A stretch of DNA of 18,041 nt, from NCBI GenBank assembly GCA_013316495.1, contig WSMP01000017.1:1-18041 (forward strand). The letters run 5' to 3'. Position 1 is the stretch's first letter, and every line of letters begins with the position of its first letter. The notes under the pieces were generated by a model, which saw only the letters and a program-made list of their open reading frames with translations, was not told the origin of the DNA and did not search any database. Made by a program: the position numbers and the translations under genes. This document shows, one piece after another, positions 1 to 8,300 of the stretch. The stretch is from Angelakisella sp. (GTDB taxonomy: Bacteria; Bacillota; Clostridia; Oscillospirales; Ruminococcaceae).

Positions 1-1
1 C

Positions 2-145
2 CGGGTAAGCGAGGAAGAGGACGAGGATGGCGAGCAGTACCTGGATGCCATCGACAACGAAGAGGAATACAACCGGGTGGCCGAGCTCTTTATGGGCCGG
101 CTGGAGGACTACTTCGATTTTGAGGACGGCGAAGCCGCCGAATGA
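2..145 (+). CDS. DUF1292 family protein, C-terminal fragment
   Basis: The reading frame is open from the window edge to a TGA at 143-145 and gives 47 residues, rich in Glu and Asp, with the stretches DGEQYLDAIDNEEEY and VAELFMGRLED. A very acidic C-terminus with this pattern is characteristic of the small DUF1292 (YrzB-like) proteins of Firmicutes, which are of unknown function. They usually lie next to ireB and the RuvX-type Holliday junction resolvase; those genes would be to the left, outside the window. The N-terminus is missing, so the family call rests only on the tail. The 6S RNA begins within about 20 bases of the stop. Confidence 0.7.
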   Translation, partial: RVSEEEDEDGEQYLDAIDNEEEYNRVAELFMGRLEDYFDFEDGEAAE

Positions 146-159
146 CGCCCAAGGGACAC

Positions 160-345
160 CCGCCTGCGATGTGCGTGATTACTGGTTAATATAATCCAAC
201 ACTTATATTTCGGGAGTCCCGACTCCGAAGGACGATTGCAGACCTCCCGGCCCCGGCCGGACGAAGGGAGCGTGAAGCCCAGGGCGGACACCCACCTGTC
301 GCAAGACGGGTTTTATCATCCAGTGTAACGGCATTGCGGGTTTTT
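160..345 (+). ncRNA. ssrS: 6S RNA (SsrS), RNA polymerase-binding regulatory RNA
   Basis: No plausible gene occupies this gap, but it folds as a long interrupted rod. The closing stem pairs CCTGCGATGT (163-172) with the GGCATTGCGGG stretch (330-340) over ten pairs including wobbles. ACTGG (181-185) then pairs with CCAGT (320-324). This leaves a large AU-rich internal bubble on the 5' side (about 186-205), small hairpins such as GGAGT-cccg-ACTCC (about 212-225), and an apical stem CTCCC/GGGAG (244-248 with 266-270). A T-tract follows directly at 341-345. Closing stem, central bubble and apical stem are the defining layout of 6S RNA, which binds the housekeeping sigma-holoenzyme as a promoter mimic. 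The sequence also resembles clostridial 6S RNAs as I remember them. Ends are approximate. I see no clear promoter immediately upstream. Confidence 0.8.
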
Positions 346-357
346 ATGGAACACCTC

Positions 358-395
358 CGCCGGATAGGTCTTGCGCCTGTCCGGCGTTGTGTTTT
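358..395 (+). terminator. Hairpin with T-rich tail between 6S RNA and alr
   Basis: An 11-bp stem (358-368 with 376-386, one G-T wobble) with a 7-nt loop is followed by TTGTGTTTT. It has the form of an intrinsic terminator, placed after the 6S RNA and only about 30 nt before the alr start codon. It may be a partial terminator or attenuator, because no separate alr promoter is visible after it. Confidence 0.6.
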
Positions 396-424
396 ATCAG
401 AAAAAAGGAAAGGGAGCAGACAAC

Positions 425-1564
425 ATGAACTGGACAGAACGGTGCTGGGCCCAGGTGGACCTGCAGGCACTGCGGCGAAATTACCGGCGGCTGCGGGGAC
501 TTTTGAGCCCCCGGCAGAAGTACCTGGCGGTGGTGAAGGCAAACGCCTACGGCCACGGGGCGGTGCCGGTGGCCCTGGCCCTGGAGGAGGAGGGGGCCGA
601 CTGGTTCGGCGCCGCCACCCTGGAGGAGGGGGAGGAACTGCGCCGGGGCGGGGTGACGCGGCCCATCCTCCTCTTTGGGTACACACCCCCTACCGCCGCC
701 CGCCGTCTGGCTGCGGGGAAGCTGACCCAGGGGGTCTTCTCCGGGGAGTACGCCGCCGCTCTGGGGGCCGAGGCCCTTCGGGCCGGGGTGCAGGTGGACT
801 TTCACCTGATGGTGGACAGCGGCATGGGCCGCCTGGGGCTGCGTCCCGGCGAGCTGGACAGCCTCCGGCAGGCGGCAGAGATTCTGGCAAACCCCGCCCT
901 GCGCTGCACCGGCACCTTCACCCACTTTGCTGTGGCGGATGAGCTGGGGGAGGCGTCCAGCGCCTTCACCGGGGAGCAGTTTGCCCGGTTTGAAGGGTTT
1001 TTGGACCGGATGCGGAAGGCTGGAATGGATCCGGGGCTTTGCCACTGCGCCAACTCGGCGGCGGCCATCCTCACCCCAGGGATGCGCCTGGGGATGTGTC
1101 GCTTCGGCATCGTCCAGTACGGCCTGTCCCCCTCGGAGGAGGTGGGCTGGACGGAGCTGGAGCCGGTGATGAGCCTGCGGGCCACCGTGGCCATGGTGAA
1201 GGAGATACACCCAGGGGACACGGTGAGCTACGGGCGGCTCTATACCGCCCAGGAGCCCCGGAAAATCGCCACTGTAGCCATCGGCTACGCCGACGGGTAC
1301 CCCCGGTGCGGCTGGCAGGGGGGGCGGGTCATTCTGAAGGGACAATACGCCCCCATCGCCGGGCGAGTCTGTATGGACCAGCTGATGGTGGACGTCACCG
1401 GCATCCCCCATGTGGCGCCAGGAGACCCGGTGACCCTGGCGGGCCGGGAGGGGGAGGCGGAAATCACCTGGGACGAGGTGGCCCAAAAGAGCGGCACCGT
1501 CTCTTACGAGCGCATCTGCGCCATCTCTGGCCGAGTACCCAGAGTGTATCTGGACGAGCAATAA
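425..1564 (+). CDS. alr: Alanine racemase (PLP-dependent)
   Basis: A 379-residue cytoplasmic enzyme that interconverts L- and D-alanine to supply D-Ala for peptidoglycan. The length fits the family. The PLP-binding motif AVVKANAYGHG places the Schiff-base lysine at K38. The second catalytic base is the tyrosine of VSYGR (Y269). The conserved GRVCMDQLMVDVTG segment and the IGYADGYPR segment are also present. I chose ATG 425 because a GGAAAGGGAG ribosome site (407-416) sits 8 nt upstream; an in-frame ATG at 371 lies inside the upstream hairpin. The gene stands alone after the 6S RNA and its hairpin, with terminator-like hairpins following. The sequence does not show whether it is catabolic or biosynthetic. 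Confidence 0.96.
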   Translation: MNWTERCWAQVDLQALRRNYRRLRGLLSPRQKYLAVVKANAYGHGAVPVALALEEEGADWFGAATLEEGEELRRGGVTRPILLFGYTPPTAARRLAAGKLTQGVFSGEYAAALGAEALRAGVQVDFHLMVDSGMGRLGLRPGELDSLRQAAEILANPALRCTGTFTHFAVADELGEASSAFTGEQFARFEGFLDRMRKAGMDPGLCHCANSAAAILTPGMRLGMCRFGIVQYGLSPSEEVGWTELEPVMSLRATVAMVKEIHPGDTVSYGRLYTAQEPRKIATVAIGYADGYPRCGWQGGRVILKGQYAPIAGRVCMDQLMVDVTGIPHVAPGDPVTLAGREGEAEITWDEVAQKSGTVSYERICAISGRVPRVYLDEQ

Positions 1565-1649
1565 AAGCAAAGGGCGCCTCCGGCGCGAAGACTTTCGAAA
1601 AAGCTCTCCCCAGAAGCAGGGCCTGTCGGTCATGAGGGGGAAAAAGTGT

Positions 1650-1678
1650 GAAAAGGGGGGCGTTAAGCCCCTCTTTTC
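1650..1678. terminator. Bidirectional terminator-like hairpin after alr
   Basis: A 12-bp stem (1650-1661 with 1667-1678) closes a GTTAA loop. An A-tract leads into the 5' arm and a T-tract ends the 3' arm, so the U-run is part of the stem, as in many Firmicutes terminators. This is the best candidate for the alr transcript end. Confidence 0.6.
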
Positions 1679-1747
1679 GCGTAGAGCGACCGAAGGGAGC
1701 GGATAAACCCCGCCGTAGCGGCGGGCCTCCGGCACGGGAGCAGCCTT

Positions 1748-1769
1748 CCCCCAGGCCGGGGGCTTTTTT
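1748..1769 (+). terminator. Short GC hairpin followed by six T
   Basis: CCCCC (1748-1752) pairs with GGGGG (1758-1762) around a 5-nt loop, and CTTTTTT follows. It lies about 20 bases ahead of the next promoter and would insulate the ligase operon from upstream transcription. Confidence 0.5.
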
Positions 1770-1790
1770 CGGGAAAATTCCCCCTGGCCC

Positions 1791-1819
1791 TTGACTTTAT
1801 CCATTAAAAGTATTAAAGT
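1791..1819 (+). promoter_or_regulatory. Sigma-A type promoter of the ligase-symporter operon
   Basis: TTGACT (1791-1796) is followed after 17 bases by TAAAGT (1814-1819) in an unusually AT-rich stretch. The -10 matches TATAAT at four of six positions, so the call is moderate. Transcription would start near 1826, upstream of the ribosome site at 1861. This argues against the in-frame ATG at 1791 as a start. Confidence 0.5.
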
Positions 1820-1871
1820 ATATAGACAGAAAACACCCTGGAAAAACCAGGCGGGACAACGGAGGAAGGAT

Positions 1872-3509
1872 ATGGTCATTACAGAGCTTTTGGAGCGCAA
1901 CGCCCGGCTTTACGGAGCGGAGACGGCGCTGGTGGAGATAAACCCCTCGGAGGAGCGGGACCGGGCGGTGACCTGGCGGGAGGCCAGCCTCATTGAAAGC
2001 GCCTCCCCGGACGCCCCCTACCGCCGGGCCATGAGCTGGAAGGACTTTGACCGGCAGGCCAACCGCTTCGCCAACCTGCTGCTGAGCCGGGGGGTGGAGC
2101 GGGGGGCCAAGGTGGGCATCCTGCTGATGAACTGCCTGGAATGGCTCCCGGTCTATTTCGGCATCCTCAAGGCCGGCTGCGTTGCCGTGCCCCTGAACTT
2201 CCGGTATTCCTCCGAGGAGATTCAGTACTGCCTGGAGCTGGCGGATGTGGAGGTGCTGGTCTTCGGCCCGGAGTTCATCGGGCGGATGGACCCCATCGCC
2301 GGGATGCTGCACCGGGTGCGGATGCTCTTCTTTGTGGGCCGGGGAGGCCCTGTCTATGCCGAGGACTGCTTGCGCCTGGTGGGCTTCTGCTCCTCCGGGC
2401 CGCCGCCGGTGGCCCTCACCCAGGAGGACGAGGCCGCCATCTATTTTTCCTCCGGCACCACCGGCTTCCCCAAGGCCATCCTCCACAGCCACCGGGCCCT
2501 GGCCAGCGCCTGCAAGACGGAGCAGAACCACCACGGCCAGACCCGGAGGGACGTCTTTCTTTGCATCCCGCCCCTCTACCACACCGGGGCAAAGATGCAC
2601 TGGTTCGGCAGCCTCCTTTCCGGCAGCCGGGCGGTGCTGCTGCGGGGGGTGAGCCCGGAATGGATCCTCCGGGCGGTGACCGAAGAAAAGTGCACCATCG
2701 TTTGGCTGCTGGTGCCCTGGGCCCAGGACCTGCTGGACGCCATCGAATCCGGCCGGGTAGAGCTTTCCAGCTATCTTTTGGACCAGTGGCGGCTGATGCA
2801 CATCGGCGCCCAGCCGGTTCCCCCCAGTCTCATCAAGCGGTGGATGGCTGTCTTCCCCCATCATCAGTACGACACCAACTACGGCCTCAGCGAATCCACC
2901 GGCCCCGGCTGCGTCCACCTGGGGGTGGAAAACCTCCGGAAGGTGGGGGCCATCGGGGTGCCCGGCTACGGCTGGGAGGCGAAAATCTTTTCCGCCCCCG
3001 GCGCCGAGACCCCCCAGGGAGAGATTGGGGAGCTGGCGGTGAAGGGGCCTGGCGTTATGCTCTGCTACTACCGGAACCCGGAGGCCACCAGCGAGATTTT
3101 AAAGGATGGCTGGCTTTACACCGGGGACATGGCCCGGATGGACAGGGAGGGCTTTATCTACCTGGTGGACCGGAAGAAGGACGTGGTCATCACCGGCGGG
3201 GAAAACATCTACCCGGTGCAGATTGAGGACTTTTTGCGCCGGCACGAGAAAATCAGCGATGTGGCGGTTATCGGCCTGCCGGATCCCCGGCTGGGGGAAA
3301 TCGCCGCCGCCATCATCCAGGTGAAGGAGGGGCTCTGCTGCACCCAGGAGGAGATCGAAGCCTTCTGCCAGGAGCTGCCCCGGTACAAGCGGCCCCGGCG
3401 CATCATCTTCGCCCCGGTTCCCCGCAACCCCACCGGCAAGATTGAAAAGCCCCTCCTGCGGGAAAAATACTGCCACGGGCGGCTTGTGGAATCGCAGATT
3501 ATGAATTAA
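1872..3509 (+). CDS. Acyl-CoA ligase, class I adenylate-forming enzyme
   Basis: A 545-residue cytoplasmic enzyme that activates a carboxylic acid with ATP to an acyl-adenylate and then transfers the acyl group to CoA. The order of core motifs is complete: P-loop SSGTTGFPK (193-201), NYGLSES (336-342), the hinge-side YTGD (416-419), DRKKDVVITGGENIYP (433-448), and NPTGK near the C-terminus with the catalytic lysine K523. Residues 24-53, a charged insertion between the N-terminal helix and the SWKDFDRQANR segment, are not a feature I associate with the family. ATG 1872 is chosen for the GGAGGAAGGA site (1861-1870). The symporter follows after 36 bases, so the two are probably co-transcribed, which points to a substrate taken up from outside. 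The substrate (fatty, aromatic or hydroxy acid) cannot be read from sequence alone. Confidence 0.9.
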   Translation: MVITELLERNARLYGAETALVEINPSEERDRAVTWREASLIESASPDAPYRRAMSWKDFDRQANRFANLLLSRGVERGAKVGILLMNCLEWLPVYFGILKAGCVAVPLNFRYSSEEIQYCLELADVEVLVFGPEFIGRMDPIAGMLHRVRMLFFVGRGGPVYAEDCLRLVGFCSSGPPPVALTQEDEAAIYFSSGTTGFPKAILHSHRALASACKTEQNHHGQTRRDVFLCIPPLYHTGAKMHWFGSLLSGSRAVLLRGVSPEWILRAVTEEKCTIVWLLVPWAQDLLDAIESGRVELSSYLLDQWRLMHIGAQPVPPSLIKRWMAVFPHHQYDTNYGLSESTGPGCVHLGVENLRKVGAIGVPGYGWEAKIFSAPGAETPQGEIGELAVKGPGVMLCYYRNPEATSEILKDGWLYTGDMARMDREGFIYLVDRKKDVVITGGENIYPVQIEDFLRRHEKISDVAVIGLPDPRLGEIAAAIIQVKEGLCCTQEEIEAFCQELPRYKRPRRIIFAPVPRNPTGKIEKPLLREKYCHGRLVESQIMN

Positions 3510-3511
3510 GC

Positions 3512-3526
3512 GGGAGAAGCTCTCCC
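3512..3526 (+). other. Small hairpin in the ligase-symporter gap
   Basis: GGGAGA (3512-3517) pairs with TCTCCC (3521-3526) around a 3-nt loop, directly before the symporter ribosome site AAGGAG (3529-3534). There is no T-run, so it is not a terminator. It may be an mRNA processing or stability element between the two cistrons. Confidence 0.4.
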
Positions 3527-3545
3527 CCAAGGAGTGACGGTCACA

Positions 3546-5093
3546 ATGGCAGACTTACTTATTAAAGCGGTGTTTTTGGTGCTGTTTTTTGGGGTGATGG
3601 TGGGCATCGGCATCTACTGCCGCCGCCACGTCACCGACGTCAACGGCTTTGTGCTGGGGGGACGGAGCGTTGGCCCCTGGCTCACTGCCTTCGCCTACGG
3701 CACCAGCTACTTTTCGGCGGTGGTCTTTGTGGGCTACGCCGGGCAGTTCGGCTGGAAGTACGGCCTGGCCGCCACCTGGGCGGGGATTGGCAACGCCATT
3801 TTAGGCTCCCTGCTGGCCTGGGTGGTGCTGGGGCGGCGCACCCGCGTCATGAGCCAGCACCTGGACAGCGCCACCATGCCGGAATTTTTTGGCCGGCGGT
3901 TCGGCAGCCGGGCCCTGAAGCTCTGCGCCTCCGCCATTATCTTTATCTTCCTCATCCCCTACACCGCCTCCCTCTATAACGGCCTTTCCCGCCTTTTCGG
4001 TATGGCTTTCTCCATTGATTATTCCGTCTGCGTGGTGGTGATGGCGGCTCTTACCGCCGTCTATGTCATCGCCGGGGGGTATATGGCTACCGCTATTAAC
4101 GATTTTATCCAGGGGATCATCATGCTGGCGGGGATTGCCGCCGTCATTTTTGCGGTGCTCCAAAGCCAGGGGGGATTCCTTGCCGCCCTGGAAAAGCTGG
4201 CCCGTGTCCAGGGGGAAAGCCCCATCCCCGGCGTTTATGCCTCCTTCTTCGGGCCGGATCCGGTCAATCTGCTGGGGGTGGTGATTCTCACCAGCCTGGG
4301 CACCTGGGGGCTGCCCCAGATGGTCCAAAAGTTCTACGCCATTAAAAGCGAGGCCGCCATCAGCAAGGGGACGGTTATCTCCACCGTCTTCGCCCTGGTG
4401 GTGTCGGGAGGCTGCTATTTTCTGGGGGGCTTCGGGCGGCTCTTCGGGGAACGCGTTGACATCGCCGCCGACGGCTTCGACGCGGTGATTCCCGCCATGC
4501 TCTCCGGCCTGCCCACCCTCCTCATTGCGGTGGTGGTGATTCTGGTGCTCTCCGCCTCCATGTCCACCCTCTCCTCCCTGGTCCTCACCTCCAGCTCCAC
4601 CCTCACCCTGGATTTCATCCGGGGAAACCTCATCCGGGAGATGGACGAAAAGCGGCAGGTGCGGTGGATGCAGGGCCTGATTGTGGTGTTCATCCTTATT
4701 TCGGTGGTGCTGGCCCTTATCCAGTACCGCTCCAACGTCACCTTCATCGCCCAGCTGATGGGGGTCTCCTGGGGGGCGCTGGCCGGGGCCTTCCTGGCCC
4801 CCTTCCTCTACGGCCTGTACTGGAAGGGAACCACCGCCGCCGCCTGCTGGGCCAGCTTCCTCTTTTCCACCGGGGTGATGCTGGCCAATATCTTCTGGCG
4901 GGGGCAGTTCCCTGCCCTGCTCCAATCCCCCATTAACGCCGGAGCCTTCTGTATGCTGGCCGGGCTGCTTATCGTCCCGGTGGTAAGCCTCTTTACTAGG
5001 TCCCCGGACAAGGGCCGGCTGGAGGAAATCTTCGCCTGCTACGAACAGACGGTCACCGTCACGGTGCGGGATTCCATCGGGGAAAATTCCTGA
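3546..5093 (+). CDS. Sodium:solute symporter family (SSS) transporter
   Basis: A 515-residue polytopic membrane protein whose hydrophobic segments fit the usual 13-helix SSS fold. Seen features: N-terminal GGRSVGPWLTAFAYGTSYFSA (39-59), the family signature AGGYMATAINDFIQG (176-190), and SASMSTLSS (336-344), the helix that holds the Na2-site Ser/Thr (here S340 and T341, the same spacing as in PutP). Relatives carry organic acids, sugars, proline or pantothenate with Na+. Being encoded directly behind an acyl-CoA ligase suggests a carboxylate substrate. I prefer ATG 3546 because AAGGAG at 3529-3534 serves it with an 11-nt gap. A GTG at 3534 would add four residues but overlaps that site. The C-terminal tail (about 485-515) is hydrophilic. 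Confidence 0.92.
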   Translation: MADLLIKAVFLVLFFGVMVGIGIYCRRHVTDVNGFVLGGRSVGPWLTAFAYGTSYFSAVVFVGYAGQFGWKYGLAATWAGIGNAILGSLLAWVVLGRRTRVMSQHLDSATMPEFFGRRFGSRALKLCASAIIFIFLIPYTASLYNGLSRLFGMAFSIDYSVCVVVMAALTAVYVIAGGYMATAINDFIQGIIMLAGIAAVIFAVLQSQGGFLAALEKLARVQGESPIPGVYASFFGPDPVNLLGVVILTSLGTWGLPQMVQKFYAIKSEAAISKGTVISTVFALVVSGGCYFLGGFGRLFGERVDIAADGFDAVIPAMLSGLPTLLIAVVVILVLSASMSTLSSLVLTSSSTLTLDFIRGNLIREMDEKRQVRWMQGLIVVFILISVVLALIQYRSNVTFIAQLMGVSWGALAGAFLAPFLYGLYWKGTTAAACWASFLFSTGVMLANIFWRGQFPALLQSPINAGAFCMLAGLLIVPVVSLFTRSPDKGRLEEIFACYEQTVTVTVRDSIGENS

Positions 5094-5118
5094 GTTTTTC
5101 CCCCTGACAAGGCCATAA

Positions 5119-5165
5119 AACCGTCCTCTGCTTCCATGAAGGAAGGGGGGGACGGTTCTGTCTTC
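5119..5165 (+). terminator. Terminator of the ligase-symporter operon
   Basis: AACCGTCC (5119-5126) pairs with GGACGGTT (5150-5157), and an inner CTTCC/GGAAG stem continues the hairpin. A modest T-rich tail (TTCTGTCTT) follows. It starts 25 bases after the symporter stop. Confidence 0.75.
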
Positions 5166-5242
5166 CAGAAAGATTTTAGCGGGCAGTTTGTAGAACTTTC
5201 TGGCATTTTCGCGACGCTAGTGCAATAACACCAAAAAACAGA

Positions 5243-5271
5243 TTGACACATCCGGGAAAATGTGGTATTTT
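5243..5271 (+). promoter_or_regulatory. Strong sigma-A promoter of the EAL gene
   Basis: A perfect TTGACA (5243-5248), a 17-base spacer and TATTTT (5266-5271) preceded by TGG, an extended -10. Transcription would begin near 5278. The longest open frame also begins at 5243, on top of the -35, so that start cannot be real for this transcript. Confidence 0.75.
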
Positions 5272-5329
5272 GATTAAAAGAAGTTCGGCAATGGGAGTTC
5301 CGCTTTGGAGAGGGGTTGGGGGACTGAAT

Positions 5330-8300
5330 ATGGAAACTGCCAAGAATTGTTCCGAACCGAACCAGGAGGCCTTGACTAAAAATCTGCTCACGGGCCTCTT
5401 TTTTTCGCGCGCTTTTATGGAAGATGCAAGGGAATTTATTCTCCAGACCACTCCCAACACCTACTGCCTGGTAGCTGTGGACGTCCTGCACTTCCGAATG
5501 TTCAACCGGTTCTATGGGCGGGATAAGGGCGACCATTTCCTGCGCCATGTGGCGGGGTGTCTGGAGGCCGTCCGCATGGAATACGGCGGAGTGACCGGCC
5601 ACTTTGAAGGGGACAATTTCGCCATCCTGATGCCCTGGCGGATGGAGCTGGTGGAAATGCTGCGGGAGGATATCCTGGAGGGCGGCCTCCGCCAAAGCAG
5701 CGTCTTCGGGGTGTTCCCTACCTTTGGCATCAGCCCCATTGACAACCTGGAGCTGCCGCCGGAGGTCTACTATGACAGGGCCACCCTGGCCCTAGGCCAT
5801 GCCTCCGCCCGTGAGCACATCATCTGCTACGACCCTAAGATGGAGGATATTCTGGAGGAGGAGCTCCATCTGCTCACCGAGGTCACCGGCGCCCTGGAGC
5901 GGGGGGAATTCACCTTCTATGCCCAGCCCCAGTGCGATATCTTCACCGGCAACGTGGTGGGGGCGGAGGCCCTGGTGCGCTGGCGGCATCCCACAAAGGG
6001 GCTGATTCCTCCCAGCCGCTTCATCCCCGCCTTGGAGCGCAGCGGGATGATCTCCCTTTTGGACCAGCAGGTTTGGGAGAAGGTCTGCCAGTGGCTGCGC
6101 AGCTGGATCGACCGGGGCTACCGACCGGTCCCTATCTCCATCAACATCTCCCGCATCGACATTATGTCCATGGATGTGCCCGCCTACCTGGCCCACCTGC
6201 TGGAAAAATACCAGCTGGATCCCAAATACATCAAGGCGGAGATAACCGAAAGCGCCTACGCCGAAGAGGAGGACACCATCAGCAAGGCGGTGGAAAACCT
6301 GCAAAAAACCGGTATGCTGGTGATGATGGACGATTTTGGCAGCGGCTACTCCTCCCTGAATATGCTTAAAAGCGTCTCGGTGGACGTTATCAAAATTGAT
6401 ATGCGCTTTTTGGACATCGGCGAGGGGGAGGAGCAGAAGGGCATCGGCATCCTGGAATCCATCGTCAATATGGCGCGGCTGATGGGTCTGCCTATTATTG
6501 TGGAGGGTGTGGAGACCCTTCAGCAGGAGAACGTCCTGCGGCATTTGGGCTGCCGGTACACCCAGGGCTACTACTATTACAAGCCCCTTCCCATCGAGCA
6601 GCTGGAGGCCGCCCTGGCGGACGAGCGGCGGCTGGACCACAGCGGCCTGCACTGCAAGCAGGTGGAGGCCTTCCACGTCCGGGAGCTGATGGATGAAAAC
6701 CTCTTCACCGACGCCATGGTGAACAACATCCTGGGGCCCTTCGCCATTTATAACGTCCACGACGGCCAAATTGATATTATCCGGGTCAACGAGCAGTATT
6801 ACCAGCTGGCCGGGCTGGATGTATCGGACAACAAGGAACTGAGCCAAAAGCTGTGGAGCAACGTCCGGGACGATGACAAGCCGGTGCTGCTGGGCATCTT
6901 TGAGCAGGCCTACGAGCGCCGCCCTGCCGGGGCGGCGGGGAACATCCACTACCTGCGGGTGGACGGCAAGGTGCTGTGGGTGCGGGTGCGGGTTTTCTTC
7001 CACCGGGAAAACGAAAACCAAAAGCTGTACTTTGTCTCCCTCACCGATATCACCCCCTTGCAGGAGCAGCGCAGGGAGAAAATACGCACCGATCTCCCAA
7101 CGGCGCAGCTCCCCGACCTGGAGCGAAAGCAGCTGGAGCAGTATTACGGGATGCTGCCCTGCGGCTTTGGGCTGTCCAAAATCCTCCTGGGGGAGGATGG
7201 AACGCCTGCCGATTACGACATTGTGTACATCAACCAGGAGATGGAGCGGATGTGCGGCAGCGACATCAAGCGCCTCCGCTACCTGATCCTGCGTGCCTTC
7301 CGGGGCGACAACCGGGAGCTGCTGCAAAAGGCATACCAGGCGGCGTTTTTCGGGGAACGGCTGGAGCATTACATGTACAGCGCCATCTCCAACCAATATC
7401 TCCAGCTCACTCTTTTTCAGTATGAGTACGGCTACACCGCCTGTCTGCTCCAGAACATCACCCACCGCCAGCTTTACGAGGGGGCCTTCCACAGCATGGT
7501 AATGGCCTACCGGGAGGTCTATTTCCTCCAGCTCCAGGATAACTACTGCCGGATGATCTACCCCGATGATACGCTGCTTAACGAGCGGGGCAACTACGAG
7601 GCCATGGTGAACCGGCACTTTAAGACCGGCCGGATCCTGCATTATGACGAAGAAAACGTGCGCCAGTTTCTCTCCCTGGAAAATCTCCGCTCCGCGTTGC
7701 AGAACCAGAACTCGGTGGACTACCGCTACCGCCGGAGCAGCAAGGAAAATCCGGACGAATGGTGCCTCACCAGCGCCACCATCTGCGAGCGGGAGGACGG
7801 CAAGCCCAAAACCGCCGTTATCACCATTCAAAGCATTGATAGAATCATCAAGGAAGAGGAGGAGGCGCGGCAGGCGCGCATGGTCCAGTCCCTGGCCAGT
7901 ATGTCCGACGCCTTCTTCATCTACCGCGCCATGGAGGATGAGCGTATCCTCTACGCCAACCCGGCGATGATGGACGTCTTCGGCTGCCAGTCCATGGGGG
8001 AACTGATGGAGCTGGTGGGGCACTCCTTCCGGGGGATTGTCCACCCGGAGGATCTGGAACGGGTGGAGTGGGAGATTGAAAACCAGATCCAAAGCTCCGA
8101 TGAGAACATGGACTACGTGCAGTACCGAATCATCCGAAAGGATGGGGAGATACGCTGGGTGGACGACTGGGGCCACCTGGAAAGCTCCAAGTGGGGGGAG
8201 GAGCACCGCCTCTTCTACGTCTTCATCAAGGATATTACCGATACCATCACCCAAGTCCAAAGGGAAAAGCTCCTAAACTCCAACCGGTATTATCAAACGA

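Larger units (their letters stand above)
1565..1790. other. Hairpin-rich intergenic region, no gene
   Basis: The gap after alr holds at least four inverted repeats: GCGCC-tcc-GGCGC (1574-1586), a 12-bp stem at 1650-1678, CCCGCC/GGCGGG (about 1708-1724), and CCCCC/GGGGG plus T-run at 1748-1769. I find no ribosome site with a convincing reading frame. The density of hairpins suggests stacked terminators or a decayed interspersed element. Confidence 0.5.

Noticed and set aside
1574..1586. GCGCC-tcc-GGCGC hairpin as the alr terminator
   Set aside because: The stem is only 5 bp and lacks a following T-run; the 1650-1678 hairpin is a better candidate.
344..1900. 518-residue open frame on the minus strand over alr
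   Set aside because: It is antisense to alr, whose catalytic motifs are intact. The translation is Pro/Gly/His-rich low-complexity sequence typical of GC-rich shadow frames.
3801..4925. 374-residue minus-strand frame over the symporter
   Set aside because: It is a His/Gly/Glu-rich shadow of a clearly conserved membrane protein.
5792..8260. 822-residue open frame on the minus strand over the EAL gene
   Set aside because: It mirrors the codon structure of the real gene, has no ribosome site or recognisable domain, and is a GC-driven shadow.
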